This document shows positions 1-8,211 of a stretch of 64,000 nt of DNA, one piece after another. The notes beneath the pieces were generated by a model, which saw only the letters and a list, made by a program, of their open reading frames with translations, did no database searches and was not told the origin of the DNA. This DNA comes from Candidatus Treponema caballi (GTDB taxonomy: Bacteria > Spirochaetota > Spirochaetia > Treponematales > Treponemataceae), in the NCBI GenBank assembly GCA_018066285.1, contig JAGHRS010000017.1, positions 1 to 64,000 of the forward strand, read 5' to 3'. Both the position numbers and the translations under genes were made by a program. Each line of letters begins with the position of its first letter. Positions within the stretch are counted from its first letter, which is position 1.

Positions 1-41
1 AAATAAGGAAATGAAAGACAAATAATTGTTCTTTTAAAGAA

Positions 42-88
42 CAAAAGCCAGATTTATGAGATTTTTTTTCTCAAAAATCTGGCTTTTG
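42..88 (+). terminator. Long hairpin, probable terminator of an upstream gene
   Basis: A near-perfect 20-bp stem (42-61 with 69-88) closes a loop made only of T. It ends in TTTTG followed by more T. It probably terminates a plus-strand gene that lies left of the window. No coding sequence is visible in 1-187. Confidence 0.55.
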
Positions 89-121
89 TTTCAGGCCTTA
101 AAATTGGAGACCTTTTTCAGT

Positions 122-150
122 GGCCTCGTTTTTCAACGGGGCCTTTTCTT
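122..150 (+). terminator. Second hairpin with T-rich tail
   Basis: GGCCTCGTT (122-130) pairs with AACGGGGCC (135-143), with one wobble pair, and is followed by TTTTCTTT. This has the form of a Rho-independent terminator reading rightwards. Confidence 0.45.
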
Positions 151-159
151 TGCTTTCAC

Positions 160-189
160 AATTTAATGGTGCTTGCGCACCATTAAATT
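160..189. terminator. Perfect 13-bp hairpin at the 3' end of hydA
   Basis: AATTTAATGGTGC (160-172) and its exact inverse (177-189) flank a 4-base loop. The distal arm overlaps the hydA stop codon (188-190). No T-run follows on the minus strand, so it may stabilise the mRNA end and not be a classical terminator. Confidence 0.45.
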
Positions 190-1942
190 AGTTGTATAAC
201 TCGCGTGCTGTGTACTTTGTATGCAGCAGGTGATGTGCCTTCTCACTGTTTGGCTCACCGAAGTACTCTTTGTAGATCTGAGTAATCAGTGGGTTCTGGT
301 GTGAGCAGCGGATCTCGTGAGTTGCATCGTCCTCATACAGGGCAGCAGCTCTCTTCTCGCGAAGCTCATCGCAGTGACCGTATGGCTGTCCACCACCGGT
401 AACACATCCACCCTTACATGCCATAACTTCGATGAAGTCGTAAGGTCTATCCTTTCCTTCAGCAGCTGCCTTACGGATTTCCTGGATAACAGCATCAACA
501 TTACCCATCTGGTGGATAACTGCGAGCTTAACCTTTGTTCCGTTAAGGTCAACTTCTGCTTTCTTAACACCTTCAAGACCACGTACTGGTGTGTAGTTAA
601 CGTCGCCGAGTTCTTTTCCGACAACCAGCTTGTATGCTGTGCGGACTGCAGCTTCCATAACACCACCGGTTGCACCGAAGATTGTTGCAGCTCCTGTGTA
701 TGGTCCGATTGGGCTGTCTGCTTCAGAATCAGCGAGGTCAGCAAAGTTGATGCCAGCCTGGCGGATAAGAGCAGCGAGCTCGCGTGTTGTGAGTACCTTA
801 TCGATATCCTGTGCGCCAGAAGACTTCATGTCGTCGTTGCGGCGTGCTTCGTAAGCCTTTGCTGTACAAGGCATGATTGAAACGTGGTAGATCTGGTCAG
901 CCTTCAGGCCAGCCTTCTCAGCCCAGTATGTCTTTGTAACAGCACCCTGCATCTGCTGTGGTGACTTTGCAGAAGAAAGGTTAGGCAGGAAGTCATGGTA
1001 GTTCTTTTCTGCATAGTCAACCCAGCCTGGGCAGCAGCTTGTGAACATTGGGAGAGCACCGCCCTTTGTAAGGCGTGTAACGAGCTCTGTTCCCTCTTCC
1101 ATGATGGTAAGGTCAGCAGCAAAGTTTGTATCGAAGATGTACTTGAAGCCGAGCATGCGGAGAGCTGTGTAAAGCTTTCCTGTGCAGAGTGTACCTGCTG
1201 GCAGGCCGAACTCTTCGCCGATTGCAGCGCGTACAGAAGGAGCAATTGATACAACTGGTGTAAGCTCTGAATCAGCAATCTTTGTGAAGACGTCTTCAAT
1301 CTTGTTGCGTGTTGTGATAGCGCCTGTAGGACAATGTGCAGCACACTGACCGCAGCGGATACATGGGCTGTGAGCCATGTCTACGCCGGCAACTGGTCCG
1401 ATGACAGTCTTGTCACCGCGTCCTGTGTACTCAAGGGCCCATACGTTCTGAACGATCTGGCAAGCCTCAACACAGCGTCCGCAGTTGATACACTTGTCGC
1501 GATTAAGTACGATTTCTTCGTATGAATCATCGATTGGCTGATTCTTAAGAATCTTCTTGAAGCGTGGTGCCTGGCGCAGACCGAAGTCAGCAGCGAGGTC
1601 CTGCAGTTCGCAGCTTCCGCTTCTTTCGCACTGCAGACAGTCAGACGGATGATTTGAAAGAATCAGTTCCAGAACTGTGCGGCGTGCCTTTGTAAGCTCA
1701 AGGTCGCTTGTTACGATGTTCATGCCAGGTGTACATTCTGTACAGCAGGCACGAGCCATACGTGCGCGTCCTGTGCGCGGGTCTACGTTCTTAACAACGC
1801 AGATACCGCAAGAAGCCCATGCTGGCAGGTCTTTGTTGTAGCACAGTGATGGAATCTTAACGTTCATCTGCTGTGCAGCCTGCAGAATGGTCGTACCTGG
1901 TTCTACAGATACTTCTTTTCCATTTATTGTAAGAGTAATCAT
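188..1942 (-). CDS. hydA: [FeFe] hydrogenase catalytic subunit of the trimeric NAD-linked type
   Basis: The product carries the H-cluster of an [FeFe] hydrogenase and makes or consumes H2 in the cytoplasm. An N-terminal [2Fe-2S] ferredoxin domain (residues ~5-75, Cys-rich) is followed by a His/Cys cluster motif near 101 (HPSDCLQC), two [4Fe-4S] motifs (CINCGRCVEAC near 154, CIRCGQCAAHC near 197) and the three H-cluster signatures TSCCPGW (~304), MPCTAK (~360) and EVMACKGGC (~508). The ATG at 1942 is chosen because GAGGTG sits 7 bases upstream; the GTG at 1951 lies inside that site. It is last in the run hydC-hydB-hydA, with 13 bases between hydB and hydA. Together the set matches electron-bifurcating or NADH-dependent HydABC/Hnd enzymes of fermenters. 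Whether it bifurcates cannot be read from sequence. Confidence 0.95.
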   Translation of the reverse strand: MITLTINGKEVSVEPGTTILQAAQQMNVKIPSLCYNKDLPAWASCGICVVKNVDPRTGRARMARACCTECTPGMNIVTSDLELTKARRTVLELILSNHPSDCLQCERSGSCELQDLAADFGLRQAPRFKKILKNQPIDDSYEEIVLNRDKCINCGRCVEACQIVQNVWALEYTGRGDKTVIGPVAGVDMAHSPCIRCGQCAAHCPTGAITTRNKIEDVFTKIADSELTPVVSIAPSVRAAIGEEFGLPAGTLCTGKLYTALRMLGFKYIFDTNFAADLTIMEEGTELVTRLTKGGALPMFTSCCPGWVDYAEKNYHDFLPNLSSAKSPQQMQGAVTKTYWAEKAGLKADQIYHVSIMPCTAKAYEARRNDDMKSSGAQDIDKVLTTRELAALIRQAGINFADLADSEADSPIGPYTGAATIFGATGGVMEAAVRTAYKLVVGKELGDVNYTPVRGLEGVKKAEVDLNGTKVKLAVIHQMGNVDAVIQEIRKAAAEGKDRPYDFIEVMACKGGCVTGGGQPYGHCDELREKRAAALYEDDATHEIRCSHQNPLITQIYKEYFGEPNSEKAHHLLHTKYTARELYN

Positions 1943-1955
1943 TCTCTGCACCTCA

Positions 1956-3836
1956 TTATTTCTTGTAAATTGCGTTGAACTTACAGTTGTTCATACAAGC
2001 ACCGCACTTCAGACACTTGCTCTGGTCAATTGTCTTCCATGGCAGCTTCTTGCCTTCCTTAACTTCGCCCTTAGCGTTGTTAACGATAGCATTTGCAGGG
2101 CAGTTCTTAGCGCAAAGGCCGCAACCGATACACTTGTTCTCATCGATTGTGAACTGCAGAAGCTTCTTACACTTACCTGATTCACACTTCTTTGCTTCGA
2201 TATGGTCAAGGTATTCCTGGCGGAACTTCTTGATTGTAGAAAGTGTCGGGTTAGGAGCTGACTGACCGAGAGCACACAGTGAGCAGGACTTCATAGCCTG
2301 ACCAATGTCTTCGAGCTTCTGGAGGTCATCGAGGTCTCCGTTACCTGATGCAATCTTATCAAGGATTGTGAACATCTGGCGTGTACCGATACGGCATGGT
2401 GAACACTTACCGCAAGATTCATCAACACAGAATTCCATGTAGAACTTAGCAACGTCGACAACACAGTCGTCTTCGTCCATAACGATCATACCACCGGAAC
2501 CCATCATTGAGCCAAGGCGTGTAAGAGCACCGAAGTCGATTGGTGTATCCAGGTTGTCAGCTGTGATGATACCACCGGATGGTCCACCAGTCTGAACGCC
2601 CTTGAATGCCTTGCCGTTCTTGATGCCGCCGCCGATTTCATAAATGATTTCGCGGAGTGTTGTTCCCATTGGAACTTCAACCAGACCTGAGTTCTGGATC
2701 TTACCTGTAAGAGCGAATACCTTTGTTCCCTTTGAGTCGTCAGTACCGATCTTGTTGAACCAGTCAGCGCCCTTTGTAAGGATGACAGGGATGTTAGCCC
2801 ATGTTTCAACGTTGTTGATGACAGTTGGTGCGTTCCAAAGACCGCACTGTGCTGGGAACGGTGGCTTTGGTGTTGGCATACCGCGCTTTCCTTCGATAGA
2901 GCGCAGAAGTGCTGTTTCCTCACCACAAACGAAAGCACCTGCACCAAGGCGGATTTCAATGTCGAAATCGAAGCCTGAGCCCAGGATGTCCTTTCCGAGG
3001 AGTCCCATTTCCTTTGACTGCTCCATAGCAATCTTAAGACGCTCTACAGCGAGAGGATACTCTGCGCGGATGTAAACGAAACCTTTGTTAGCTCCGATTG
3101 CCTTACCGCAGATTGTCATTGCTTCAAGGATTGAGTTCGGGTCACCTTCAATTGTGGAGCGGTCCATGTAAGCTCCCGGGTCACCTTCATCAGCGTTACA
3201 TACAACGTACTTTACGTCGCCTGTAGCCTTCATACCGGCTTCCCACTTTATACCTGTTGGGAATCCGGCGCCACCGCGTCCACGAAGACCTGATGCCTTG
3301 ATTTCAGCGATAACGTCCTCTGGCTTCATCTCGAAGAGAACCTTCTCGAGAGCGAGGTAACCGTCGTTGGCGATGTATTCAGTAATGTCTTCCGGGTTGA
3401 TGAGACCGCAGTTGCGGAGAACGATACGCTTCTGCTTCTTGTAGAACTCAATGTCCTCACCCTGAGCAGCTTCCTTACCGTTTTCCTTGTAGATAAGGCG
3501 TTCAACCTTAACACCCTTAACCATGTCAGACTCAACGATTTCGCGTGCGTCTTCAGGCTTTACTTCTACGTAGAGTGTGTCATCCGGCAGAACCTTAACG
3601 ATTGGTCCCTTTTCACAGAAACCGAAACAACCTGTCTTCTTTACTGTTACTGTATCCTCAAGCTTGAATTCCTTGAGTGCAGCAACGAGGTTGTCATAAA
3701 TCTTTTCTGAGTTTGAAGAAACACAGCCTGTACCGCCACAAACGAGAAGAACTTTTCCTTCGTTTGTCTTCTTCAGCATTTCAAGCTTTTTTTCTTCACG
3801 GAGTTTGTTCAATGCTTCGCGTGTGATCTTTTCCAT
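1956..3836 (-). CDS. hydB: Hydrogenase flavoprotein subunit, NuoF-like with added Fe-S domains
   Basis: This 626-residue protein is the NAD(H)- and FMN-binding diaphorase subunit of the hydrogenase. An N-terminal thioredoxin-like [2Fe-2S] domain (Cys in CGGTGC and CFGFC) precedes a NuoF core with GRGGAGFPTG, NADEGDPGAYMDR and GAGAFVCGEETALL. A [4Fe-4S] motif follows (CGKCSPCRIG), and the C-terminus adds two ferredoxin motifs (CIGCGLCAKNCP, CLKCGACMNNC). That order is the one known for HydB/HndC subunits and differs from plain complex I NuoF. The ATG at 3836 has GGAGG 7 bases upstream. It is 17 bases downstream of hydC and 13 bases from hydA, so the three genes are almost certainly cotranscribed. 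Confidence 0.95.
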   Translation of the reverse strand: MEKITREALNKLREEKKLEMLKKTNEGKVLLVCGGTGCVSSNSEKIYDNLVAALKEFKLEDTVTVKKTGCFGFCEKGPIVKVLPDDTLYVEVKPEDAREIVESDMVKGVKVERLIYKENGKEAAQGEDIEFYKKQKRIVLRNCGLINPEDITEYIANDGYLALEKVLFEMKPEDVIAEIKASGLRGRGGAGFPTGIKWEAGMKATGDVKYVVCNADEGDPGAYMDRSTIEGDPNSILEAMTICGKAIGANKGFVYIRAEYPLAVERLKIAMEQSKEMGLLGKDILGSGFDFDIEIRLGAGAFVCGEETALLRSIEGKRGMPTPKPPFPAQCGLWNAPTVINNVETWANIPVILTKGADWFNKIGTDDSKGTKVFALTGKIQNSGLVEVPMGTTLREIIYEIGGGIKNGKAFKGVQTGGPSGGIITADNLDTPIDFGALTRLGSMMGSGGMIVMDEDDCVVDVAKFYMEFCVDESCGKCSPCRIGTRQMFTILDKIASGNGDLDDLQKLEDIGQAMKSCSLCALGQSAPNPTLSTIKKFRQEYLDHIEAKKCESGKCKKLLQFTIDENKCIGCGLCAKNCPANAIVNNAKGEVKEGKKLPWKTIDQSKCLKCGACMNNCKFNAIYKK

Positions 3837-3853
3837 TTCTGTTATCCTCCAGA

Positions 3854-4333
3854 TTACTTTCTGTACTTGTCCAGAATGCCTGCAATCTGGTTCTTGGTGA
3901 GCTTACCATAAACTTCACCATTTACTGACATAACAGGTGCGAGACCACAGCAACCGATGCAGCGGACTGGTTCTACAGAGAACAGACCGTCATCTGTTGA
4001 GATTTTTTCTTCAGTGAGATTAAGAATAGAACGTGCTTCATCAATAAGGTCCTGGCCACCCTTCAGGTAGCAAGCAGTTCCCAGACAAATGCTGATCTTG
4101 TTCTTTCCAGGGCGCTGTGTTTTAAAGAGGTGATAAAACGACATAACGCCGTAAACGCGTGCAAGCTGAGTGCCTGTGCGTTCTGCTACAGCAGCAGCTG
4201 CTTCTTTGGAAATGTATCCCTGCTCTTCCTGAACCTTATGAAGGATCATGATAAGATTGCCGGGCTTTGTCTTCCATTCATCGATAAATGCTTCAAGTTC
4301 TTTTGAGAACCCTGCATTTGTAACGTAAGCCAT
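3854..4333 (-). CDS. hydC: Hydrogenase NuoE-like [2Fe-2S] subunit
   Basis: This is the small NuoE/HndA-type subunit, about 159 residues, that relays electrons between the flavin subunit and the other Fe-S clusters. The four ligand cysteines of a thioredoxin-like [2Fe-2S] domain are visible: C-x4-C in CLGTAC and C-x3-C in CIGCC. The helical N-terminus (FIDEWKTKPGNLIMILHKVQEEQGYI) is typical of the family. I use the ATG at 4333, preceded by GGGGG at a spacing of 5, and reject the TTG four codons upstream that overlaps that site. A TTGACA at the end of the upstream lipoprotein gene and a 12-bp palindrome TACTAATTAGTA (4364-4375) lie just ahead and could be a promoter/operator for the hydrogenase genes; this is only a suggestion. 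Confidence 0.93.
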   Translation of the reverse strand: MAYVTNAGFSKELEAFIDEWKTKPGNLIMILHKVQEEQGYISKEAAAAVAERTGTQLARVYGVMSFYHLFKTQRPGKNKISICLGTACYLKGGQDLIDEARSILNLTEEKISTDDGLFSVEPVRCIGCCGLAPVMSVNGEVYGKLTKNQIAGILDKYRK

Positions 4334-4363
4334 GTAGACCCCCAAGTCTATCTATAAATTTTG

Positions 4364-4375
4364 TACTAATTAGTA
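4364..4375. promoter_or_regulatory. 12-bp palindrome ahead of the hydrogenase genes
   Basis: TACTAATTAGTA is a perfect palindrome overlapping the stop codon of the upstream lipoprotein gene, 31 bases before the hydC start. It does not resemble a Rex site. It is a possible operator without other support. Confidence 0.25.
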
Positions 4376-5094
4376 TATCTACTATTGTCAAAAAATACAA
4401 GGATGGAATGGGGCTGTGAGAGTGTAAGAAGTGCGGAAAGTGGCAGTGAAATGACGGCTTTTGTATTGTTTTTTGTCACTGTTGCGTTGAGCGCGGATGG
4501 AACTGACACGGATGTGACATATCCTGGTACGGATATGTTCAGTGTAAAGCGTGATGAAGTAAGTTCATCGGCCAGTTGCTGTCCGTACACTGCGGCTACA
4601 AGATCAGTGTATTCGTCAGCGGACATGGTTTCGCCCGTGAAAAGCGGAGCCATGAACAGCTCGGTGTACGAGGCGGTTTCTTCCGGTAAAAGGGATATGA
4701 TGTACTGCGCTGTCTCTGGTGACAGGTTAAACGAAAGTGAACCTTTTCCTACGGCGCTGCCTTCTATGCGGATGGCATCGGGAAGTTTTGGAAGGATGGC
4801 GTCTGCGTTGTCAGGGCCTGTTGAAAGCGAAAACTGTGAGCCGTTCTGGGAAATGCCAGAAGCGGTGAGCCCGGCTGCTTTAAGCGATGAAACTGCCGGT
4901 CCCGTCTGAATGGTGCCCATCTGTTTGCCGGTAAGCGCGGTGAATGTTTTTGAAAGCTCAGCGCCGGTTCCGCTTTCAAAAGTCATGGAAACTGCGCAGT
5001 TTGCATCAAGTTTGACGGACAAAGCCGGAGAACAGCCTGTAATGAGGAAAAGCGCCAATAAGCAGGTGGCGAAAAGTAACGTGTAATTCTTCAT
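4366..5094 (-). CDS. Lipoprotein of unknown function
   Basis: The 242-residue product begins with a lipoprotein signal peptide: positive start MKNY, hydrophobic core, lipobox LITGC with the lipidated Cys at residue 21. The rest is Ser/Thr/Ala-rich with short hydrophobic strands and no family I recognise. It should be anchored in the inner or outer membrane. It lies 17 bases downstream of the NlpC/P60 gene and 32 bases upstream of hydC on the same strand, so it may form a pair with the NlpC/P60 gene; a link with the hydrogenase is probably only positional. Confidence 0.8.
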   Translation of the reverse strand: MKNYTLLFATCLLALFLITGCSPALSVKLDANCAVSMTFESGTGAELSKTFTALTGKQMGTIQTGPAVSSLKAAGLTASGISQNGSQFSLSTGPDNADAILPKLPDAIRIEGSAVGKGSLSFNLSPETAQYIISLLPEETASYTELFMAPLFTGETMSADEYTDLVAAVYGQQLADELTSSRFTLNISVPGYVTSVSVPSALNATVTKNNTKAVISLPLSALLTLSQPHSILVFFDNSRYTN

Positions 5095-5111
5095 ATCACA
5101 AGTTAAACAAC

Positions 5112-6182
5112 TCAGTTTACCGGAATGGTTACACGAAGACCCGTCGTCATGTACAAACCGGAAGCGAAGGCATTGAGTGGGCTGAGTGCGGCGCCTTTTG
5201 CATCGTTAAAGATGGTGTATGAAATATCCTGGACAAGCCGGGTTTCAAGACCGAACATTTCGAATGAGTTTGTCTGCCATGAAAAGCCGAGTATGCCTGG
5301 AAAGATTGATGCGGTAATCTCTTCTTCATAGTCGTCCAGAACCGGCGTTCCAATGGTGAAGACAGGGCCAGCGTAAAAGCGCAGGTTTTCACTTGTGGAA
5401 AGGCTCAGTACGAGAGGAATCTGGACAAGGTTCATTGTAGGGTCCCAGCGCACTTTCAGGGCAAGACCCGGCTTGAGTGACGCATCCGGGTAGATGCAGT
5501 CTACATCAAGAGTAGCGCCGCGGATGTTGAGCTTGAAGCCGCGTGGTGAAAGAAAGCTCCAGTTTACGCCGGCGGAACCGTTCAGGGTGAGAGCTGAAAG
5601 AAAAGCGTTGAATGCGTTTCCGAAGCCTGACGTTCCGCTGCTTTCAGAGGCATCAGCGCTGGTTTTGGCTGTTGCATCAGCGGTTGGTTCAACGGCTTTT
5701 GCAACCACCGTAGCGGGAAGAATCTGGCCGACGGCGCAGTACGCTTTCTGCCAGTAGCTCTCGTGAATTGATGACATTATGACGCCGTTGTTCGGCCCAT
5801 CACTTGCTGCGTGGATGAACTGGTCATTTCCAATGTATAAGCCGACATGAGAAATCTTGTCACCTACGGTCTTGAAGAACAGCAGGTCACCCGGCTCTTT
5901 TTTGGCATCGGAAACGATTTTGACATAGTCGTACAGTTGGGCGACGGTACGGGGAAGATTCATATCAATTGCTTCCTTTCCGACGGTGAAAATGAGGCCG
6001 GAGCAGTCAAATCCGTTTTTGTCCGTTCCTCCGGTAACATAAGGGACACCAATGTACTCTTTTGCTTTTTTTATCAGAGCCTGACGCTGCTGCTCCGCCT
6101 GTGCGGTGTCTGAAGCAAAGACAAAACCGGCTGTCACTGTGAATAATGACAGTACCAAAACGAATTTCTTTAAGGAATGCAT
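5112..6182 (-). CDS. Exported NlpC/P60 peptidase with a C-terminal beta-rich domain
   Basis: A signal peptide (MHSLKKFVLVLSLF...VFA) leads into an NlpC/P60 cysteine peptidase domain (residues ~25-155), which cleaves peptidoglycan stem peptides. The catalytic Cys is in FDCSGL, the His in SHVGLYIG, and FIHA follows at the expected distance. A Ser/Ala/Thr linker (~165-185) joins a second domain of ~170 residues with alternating polar/hydrophobic strands resembling outer-membrane beta-barrel repeats. Such a fusion could anchor the hydrolase at the outer membrane, but the barrel reading is inference. The ATG at 6182 is preferred over 6200: it starts the signal peptide and sits exactly 6 bases after a TATACT box, suggesting a leaderless message. 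Confidence 0.85.
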   Translation of the reverse strand: MHSLKKFVLVLSLFTVTAGFVFASDTAQAEQQRQALIKKAKEYIGVPYVTGGTDKNGFDCSGLIFTVGKEAIDMNLPRTVAQLYDYVKIVSDAKKEPGDLLFFKTVGDKISHVGLYIGNDQFIHAASDGPNNGVIMSSIHESYWQKAYCAVGQILPATVVAKAVEPTADATAKTSADASESSGTSGFGNAFNAFLSALTLNGSAGVNWSFLSPRGFKLNIRGATLDVDCIYPDASLKPGLALKVRWDPTMNLVQIPLVLSLSTSENLRFYAGPVFTIGTPVLDDYEEEITASIFPGILGFSWQTNSFEMFGLETRLVQDISYTIFNDAKGAALSPLNAFASGLYMTTGLRVTIPVN

Positions 6183-6188
6183 AGTAAA

Positions 6189-6217
6189 AGTATATGTCAT
6201 ATAAGTGATTAAAACAA
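6189..6217 (-). promoter_or_regulatory. Promoter of the NlpC/P60 gene, leaderless layout
   Basis: On the minus strand TTGTTT, a 17-base spacer and TATACT are followed by 6 bases and the ATG at 6182. Transcription would start at about the start codon. Confidence 0.5.
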
Positions 6218-6300
6218 TAATTCGTTGGCAAAATTACAAAAAATGGGAATTTGTCATTGAAATACTAGAATAAAACGGATGATGGGTGTATTCTGAAAAC

Positions 6301-8067
6301 ATGAATAAATGCATGGATTATAAGAAGACAAAGCCTGAAGATTTTGAGCACACACGTGCCATTGCTGAATTCAGGGGAAAACTGTTTGAAGGCGACTGGC
6401 CGACATTGCCGGAAATGTTCCGTGTTACAGCAGCCAGATATCCTGAACGCAATTGTTTTACCGTTTTTGAACCGGACCGCATCACGCTGACGTATGCAGA
6501 AGCACTGAAAAAGCTAGAAATGCTTGCACAGTGGATGACGGAAAACGGCGTGAAAAAAGGTGACAGAGTTGCTGTTACCGGCAAGAACTCTCCTGAATGG
6601 GCAGTTGTTTATCTTGCTGCAGGATTTGCCGGTGCTGTCATTGTTCCGATAGATAACGGACTTCATGAGCCTGAAGCGGAAAACCTGCTCAAGGCATCAG
6701 GTGCGAAACTGATTTTCGTTGATGAAGAGAAATATGATTACTTTGCCGATAAGGCTGAGGAACTTGGCGTTACCGTCCGTGCATTGAATAAAAAGCGTCC
6801 GGAAACATATGTCTACAATCTTGAGCCAGCTGGAGCATATAAGCAGACAGTAGAAAACACACCATCAGGTGACGACCTTTGTGCCATCCTGTTTACTTCT
6901 GGTACTACGGGAAATCCGAAAGGCGTCATGCTGTCACATTCAAACCTGGTCATTGACTGCTACATGATACAGTCGCATATGTACATCTATTCCACGGATG
7001 TCTTCTATGCGCTGCTTCCAATACACCACGCATATACAATGCTCGCCGTTTTCATTGAGTCATGTTCCGTTGGTGCTGAACTTGTGTTCGGTAAATCCAT
7101 GGCAGTCTCAAAGATGCTCAAGGAACTTAAGGAAGGCAAGATTACCATGCTTCTCGGTGTTCCGCTGCTGTTCAACAAACTGCTTGCAGGCATCATGAAG
7201 GGCATTAAGGCCAAGGGACCTGTCGTGTATGGCTTCATGCGCTTCCTTATGGGTTTCTCATACATTATGAAGAAAGTGACGGGCCATAATCCTGGAAAGA
7301 AGATGTTCAAGGCTGTTCTTGAGAAGGCAAGCCTTGGCAGTCTGCGTATCGCCATCTGTGGCGGTGGCCCGCTTGCGCCAAGCATCTTCAAGATTTACAA
7401 CGAGATGGGTGTTGATTTCGTTCAGGGCTACGGTCTTACGGAAACGTCCCCTGTTCTTGCGCTGAATCCAATCTATCACTTCAAGATTGCCAGCGTCGGA
7501 AAATACTTCCCTGACTGGATGGATATGCGCATCGCCGATCCGGATGAGAACGGCGTTGGTGAGGTACAGGTTATCGGTCCTTCAGTAATGCAGGGCTACT
7601 ACAATATGCCGGAAGAAACGGATGCTGTCTTTACGGAAGACGGCTGGTTCAAGACCGGTGACCTTGGAAAGCTCGACAGCGAAGGCTATCTGTACCTTGC
7701 AGGCCGCGCAAAGAACCTGATTGTCACAGAAGGCGGAAAGAACGTTTTCCCTGAAGAAATAGAAAACGCTTTCCAGCTTGTTGATGACATTGAGCAGATT
7801 ACCGTTCAGGGCTATGTCATAAATGAAGAGACCAAGTCAGAGGCCGTTGAGGCGCTCGTTTACGCTTCAGATACTGCATACAGCCGCCTTGGCGTGACAC
7901 GCGGAACTCCGGAAGGAGATGAAGCAGTACGTGCCGCCATTCAGGAAGCTGTGGATAAGGTCAACAAGACAGAGCAGCCGTACGCACGCATTTCAAAGCT
8001 TACGATGCTTGAAAAGCCGCTCGAGATGACAACTACAAAGAAAGTTAAGCGGCAGTATAAAAAGTAA
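6301..8067 (+). CDS. Long-chain acyl-CoA synthetase-like AMP-forming ligase
   Basis: This 588-residue enzyme of the ANL superfamily would activate a fatty acid through an acyl-adenylate to acyl-CoA. Visible signatures are the P-loop-like ILFTSGTTGNPKGVMLSH, the YGLTETSP motif that binds adenine, and GWFKTGDLGKLDSEGYLYLAGR with the conserved Asp and Arg. The catalytic Lys region at the C-terminus is TTTKKVKR. The start is the ATG at 6301; the GTG five codons earlier has no better ribosome site. The substrate is inferred from overall resemblance and could be another carboxylic acid. A strong bidirectional hairpin terminator lies 57 bases after the stop. Confidence 0.85.
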   Translation: MNKCMDYKKTKPEDFEHTRAIAEFRGKLFEGDWPTLPEMFRVTAARYPERNCFTVFEPDRITLTYAEALKKLEMLAQWMTENGVKKGDRVAVTGKNSPEWAVVYLAAGFAGAVIVPIDNGLHEPEAENLLKASGAKLIFVDEEKYDYFADKAEELGVTVRALNKKRPETYVYNLEPAGAYKQTVENTPSGDDLCAILFTSGTTGNPKGVMLSHSNLVIDCYMIQSHMYIYSTDVFYALLPIHHAYTMLAVFIESCSVGAELVFGKSMAVSKMLKELKEGKITMLLGVPLLFNKLLAGIMKGIKAKGPVVYGFMRFLMGFSYIMKKVTGHNPGKKMFKAVLEKASLGSLRIAICGGGPLAPSIFKIYNEMGVDFVQGYGLTETSPVLALNPIYHFKIASVGKYFPDWMDMRIADPDENGVGEVQVIGPSVMQGYYNMPEETDAVFTEDGWFKTGDLGKLDSEGYLYLAGRAKNLIVTEGGKNVFPEEIENAFQLVDDIEQITVQGYVINEETKSEAVEALVYASDTAYSRLGVTRGTPEGDEAVRAAIQEAVDKVNKTEQPYARISKLTMLEKPLEMTTTKKVKRQYKK

Positions 8068-8124
8068 AAAAAGTATTGAAAGCAGAAAAGACCCGGGCCG
8101 GCTTCTGAAAAGCCACAGAGGCAC

Positions 8125-8154
8125 AAAAAAAGGCAGCCAACGGCTGCCTTTTTT
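8125..8154 (+). terminator. Rho-independent terminator after the acyl-CoA synthetase gene
   Basis: AAAAAAGGCAGCC and GGCTGCCTTTTTT form a 13-bp perfect stem with a 3-base loop, ending in a T-run. The A-run on the left makes it usable on both strands. Confidence 0.9.
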
Positions 8155-8160
8155 GCTTTT

Positions 8161-8186
8161 AAAAGCGAATGCTGAAAAGCATTCGC
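8161..8186 (-). terminator. Terminator of the sodium symporter gene
   Basis: GCGAATGC (8165-8172) and its inverse GCATTCGC (8179-8186) form an 8-bp hairpin followed on the minus strand by TTTT. It lies 26 bases beyond the symporter stop codon. Confidence 0.7.
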
Positions 8187-8211
8187 AGGTGGTTTACAAG
8201 GATGTCACAAT

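Noticed and set aside
4364-4375. Rex-binding site for the hydrogenase
   Set aside because: The palindrome TACTAATTAGTA does not match the TTGTGAA-N4-TTCACAA pattern of Rex.
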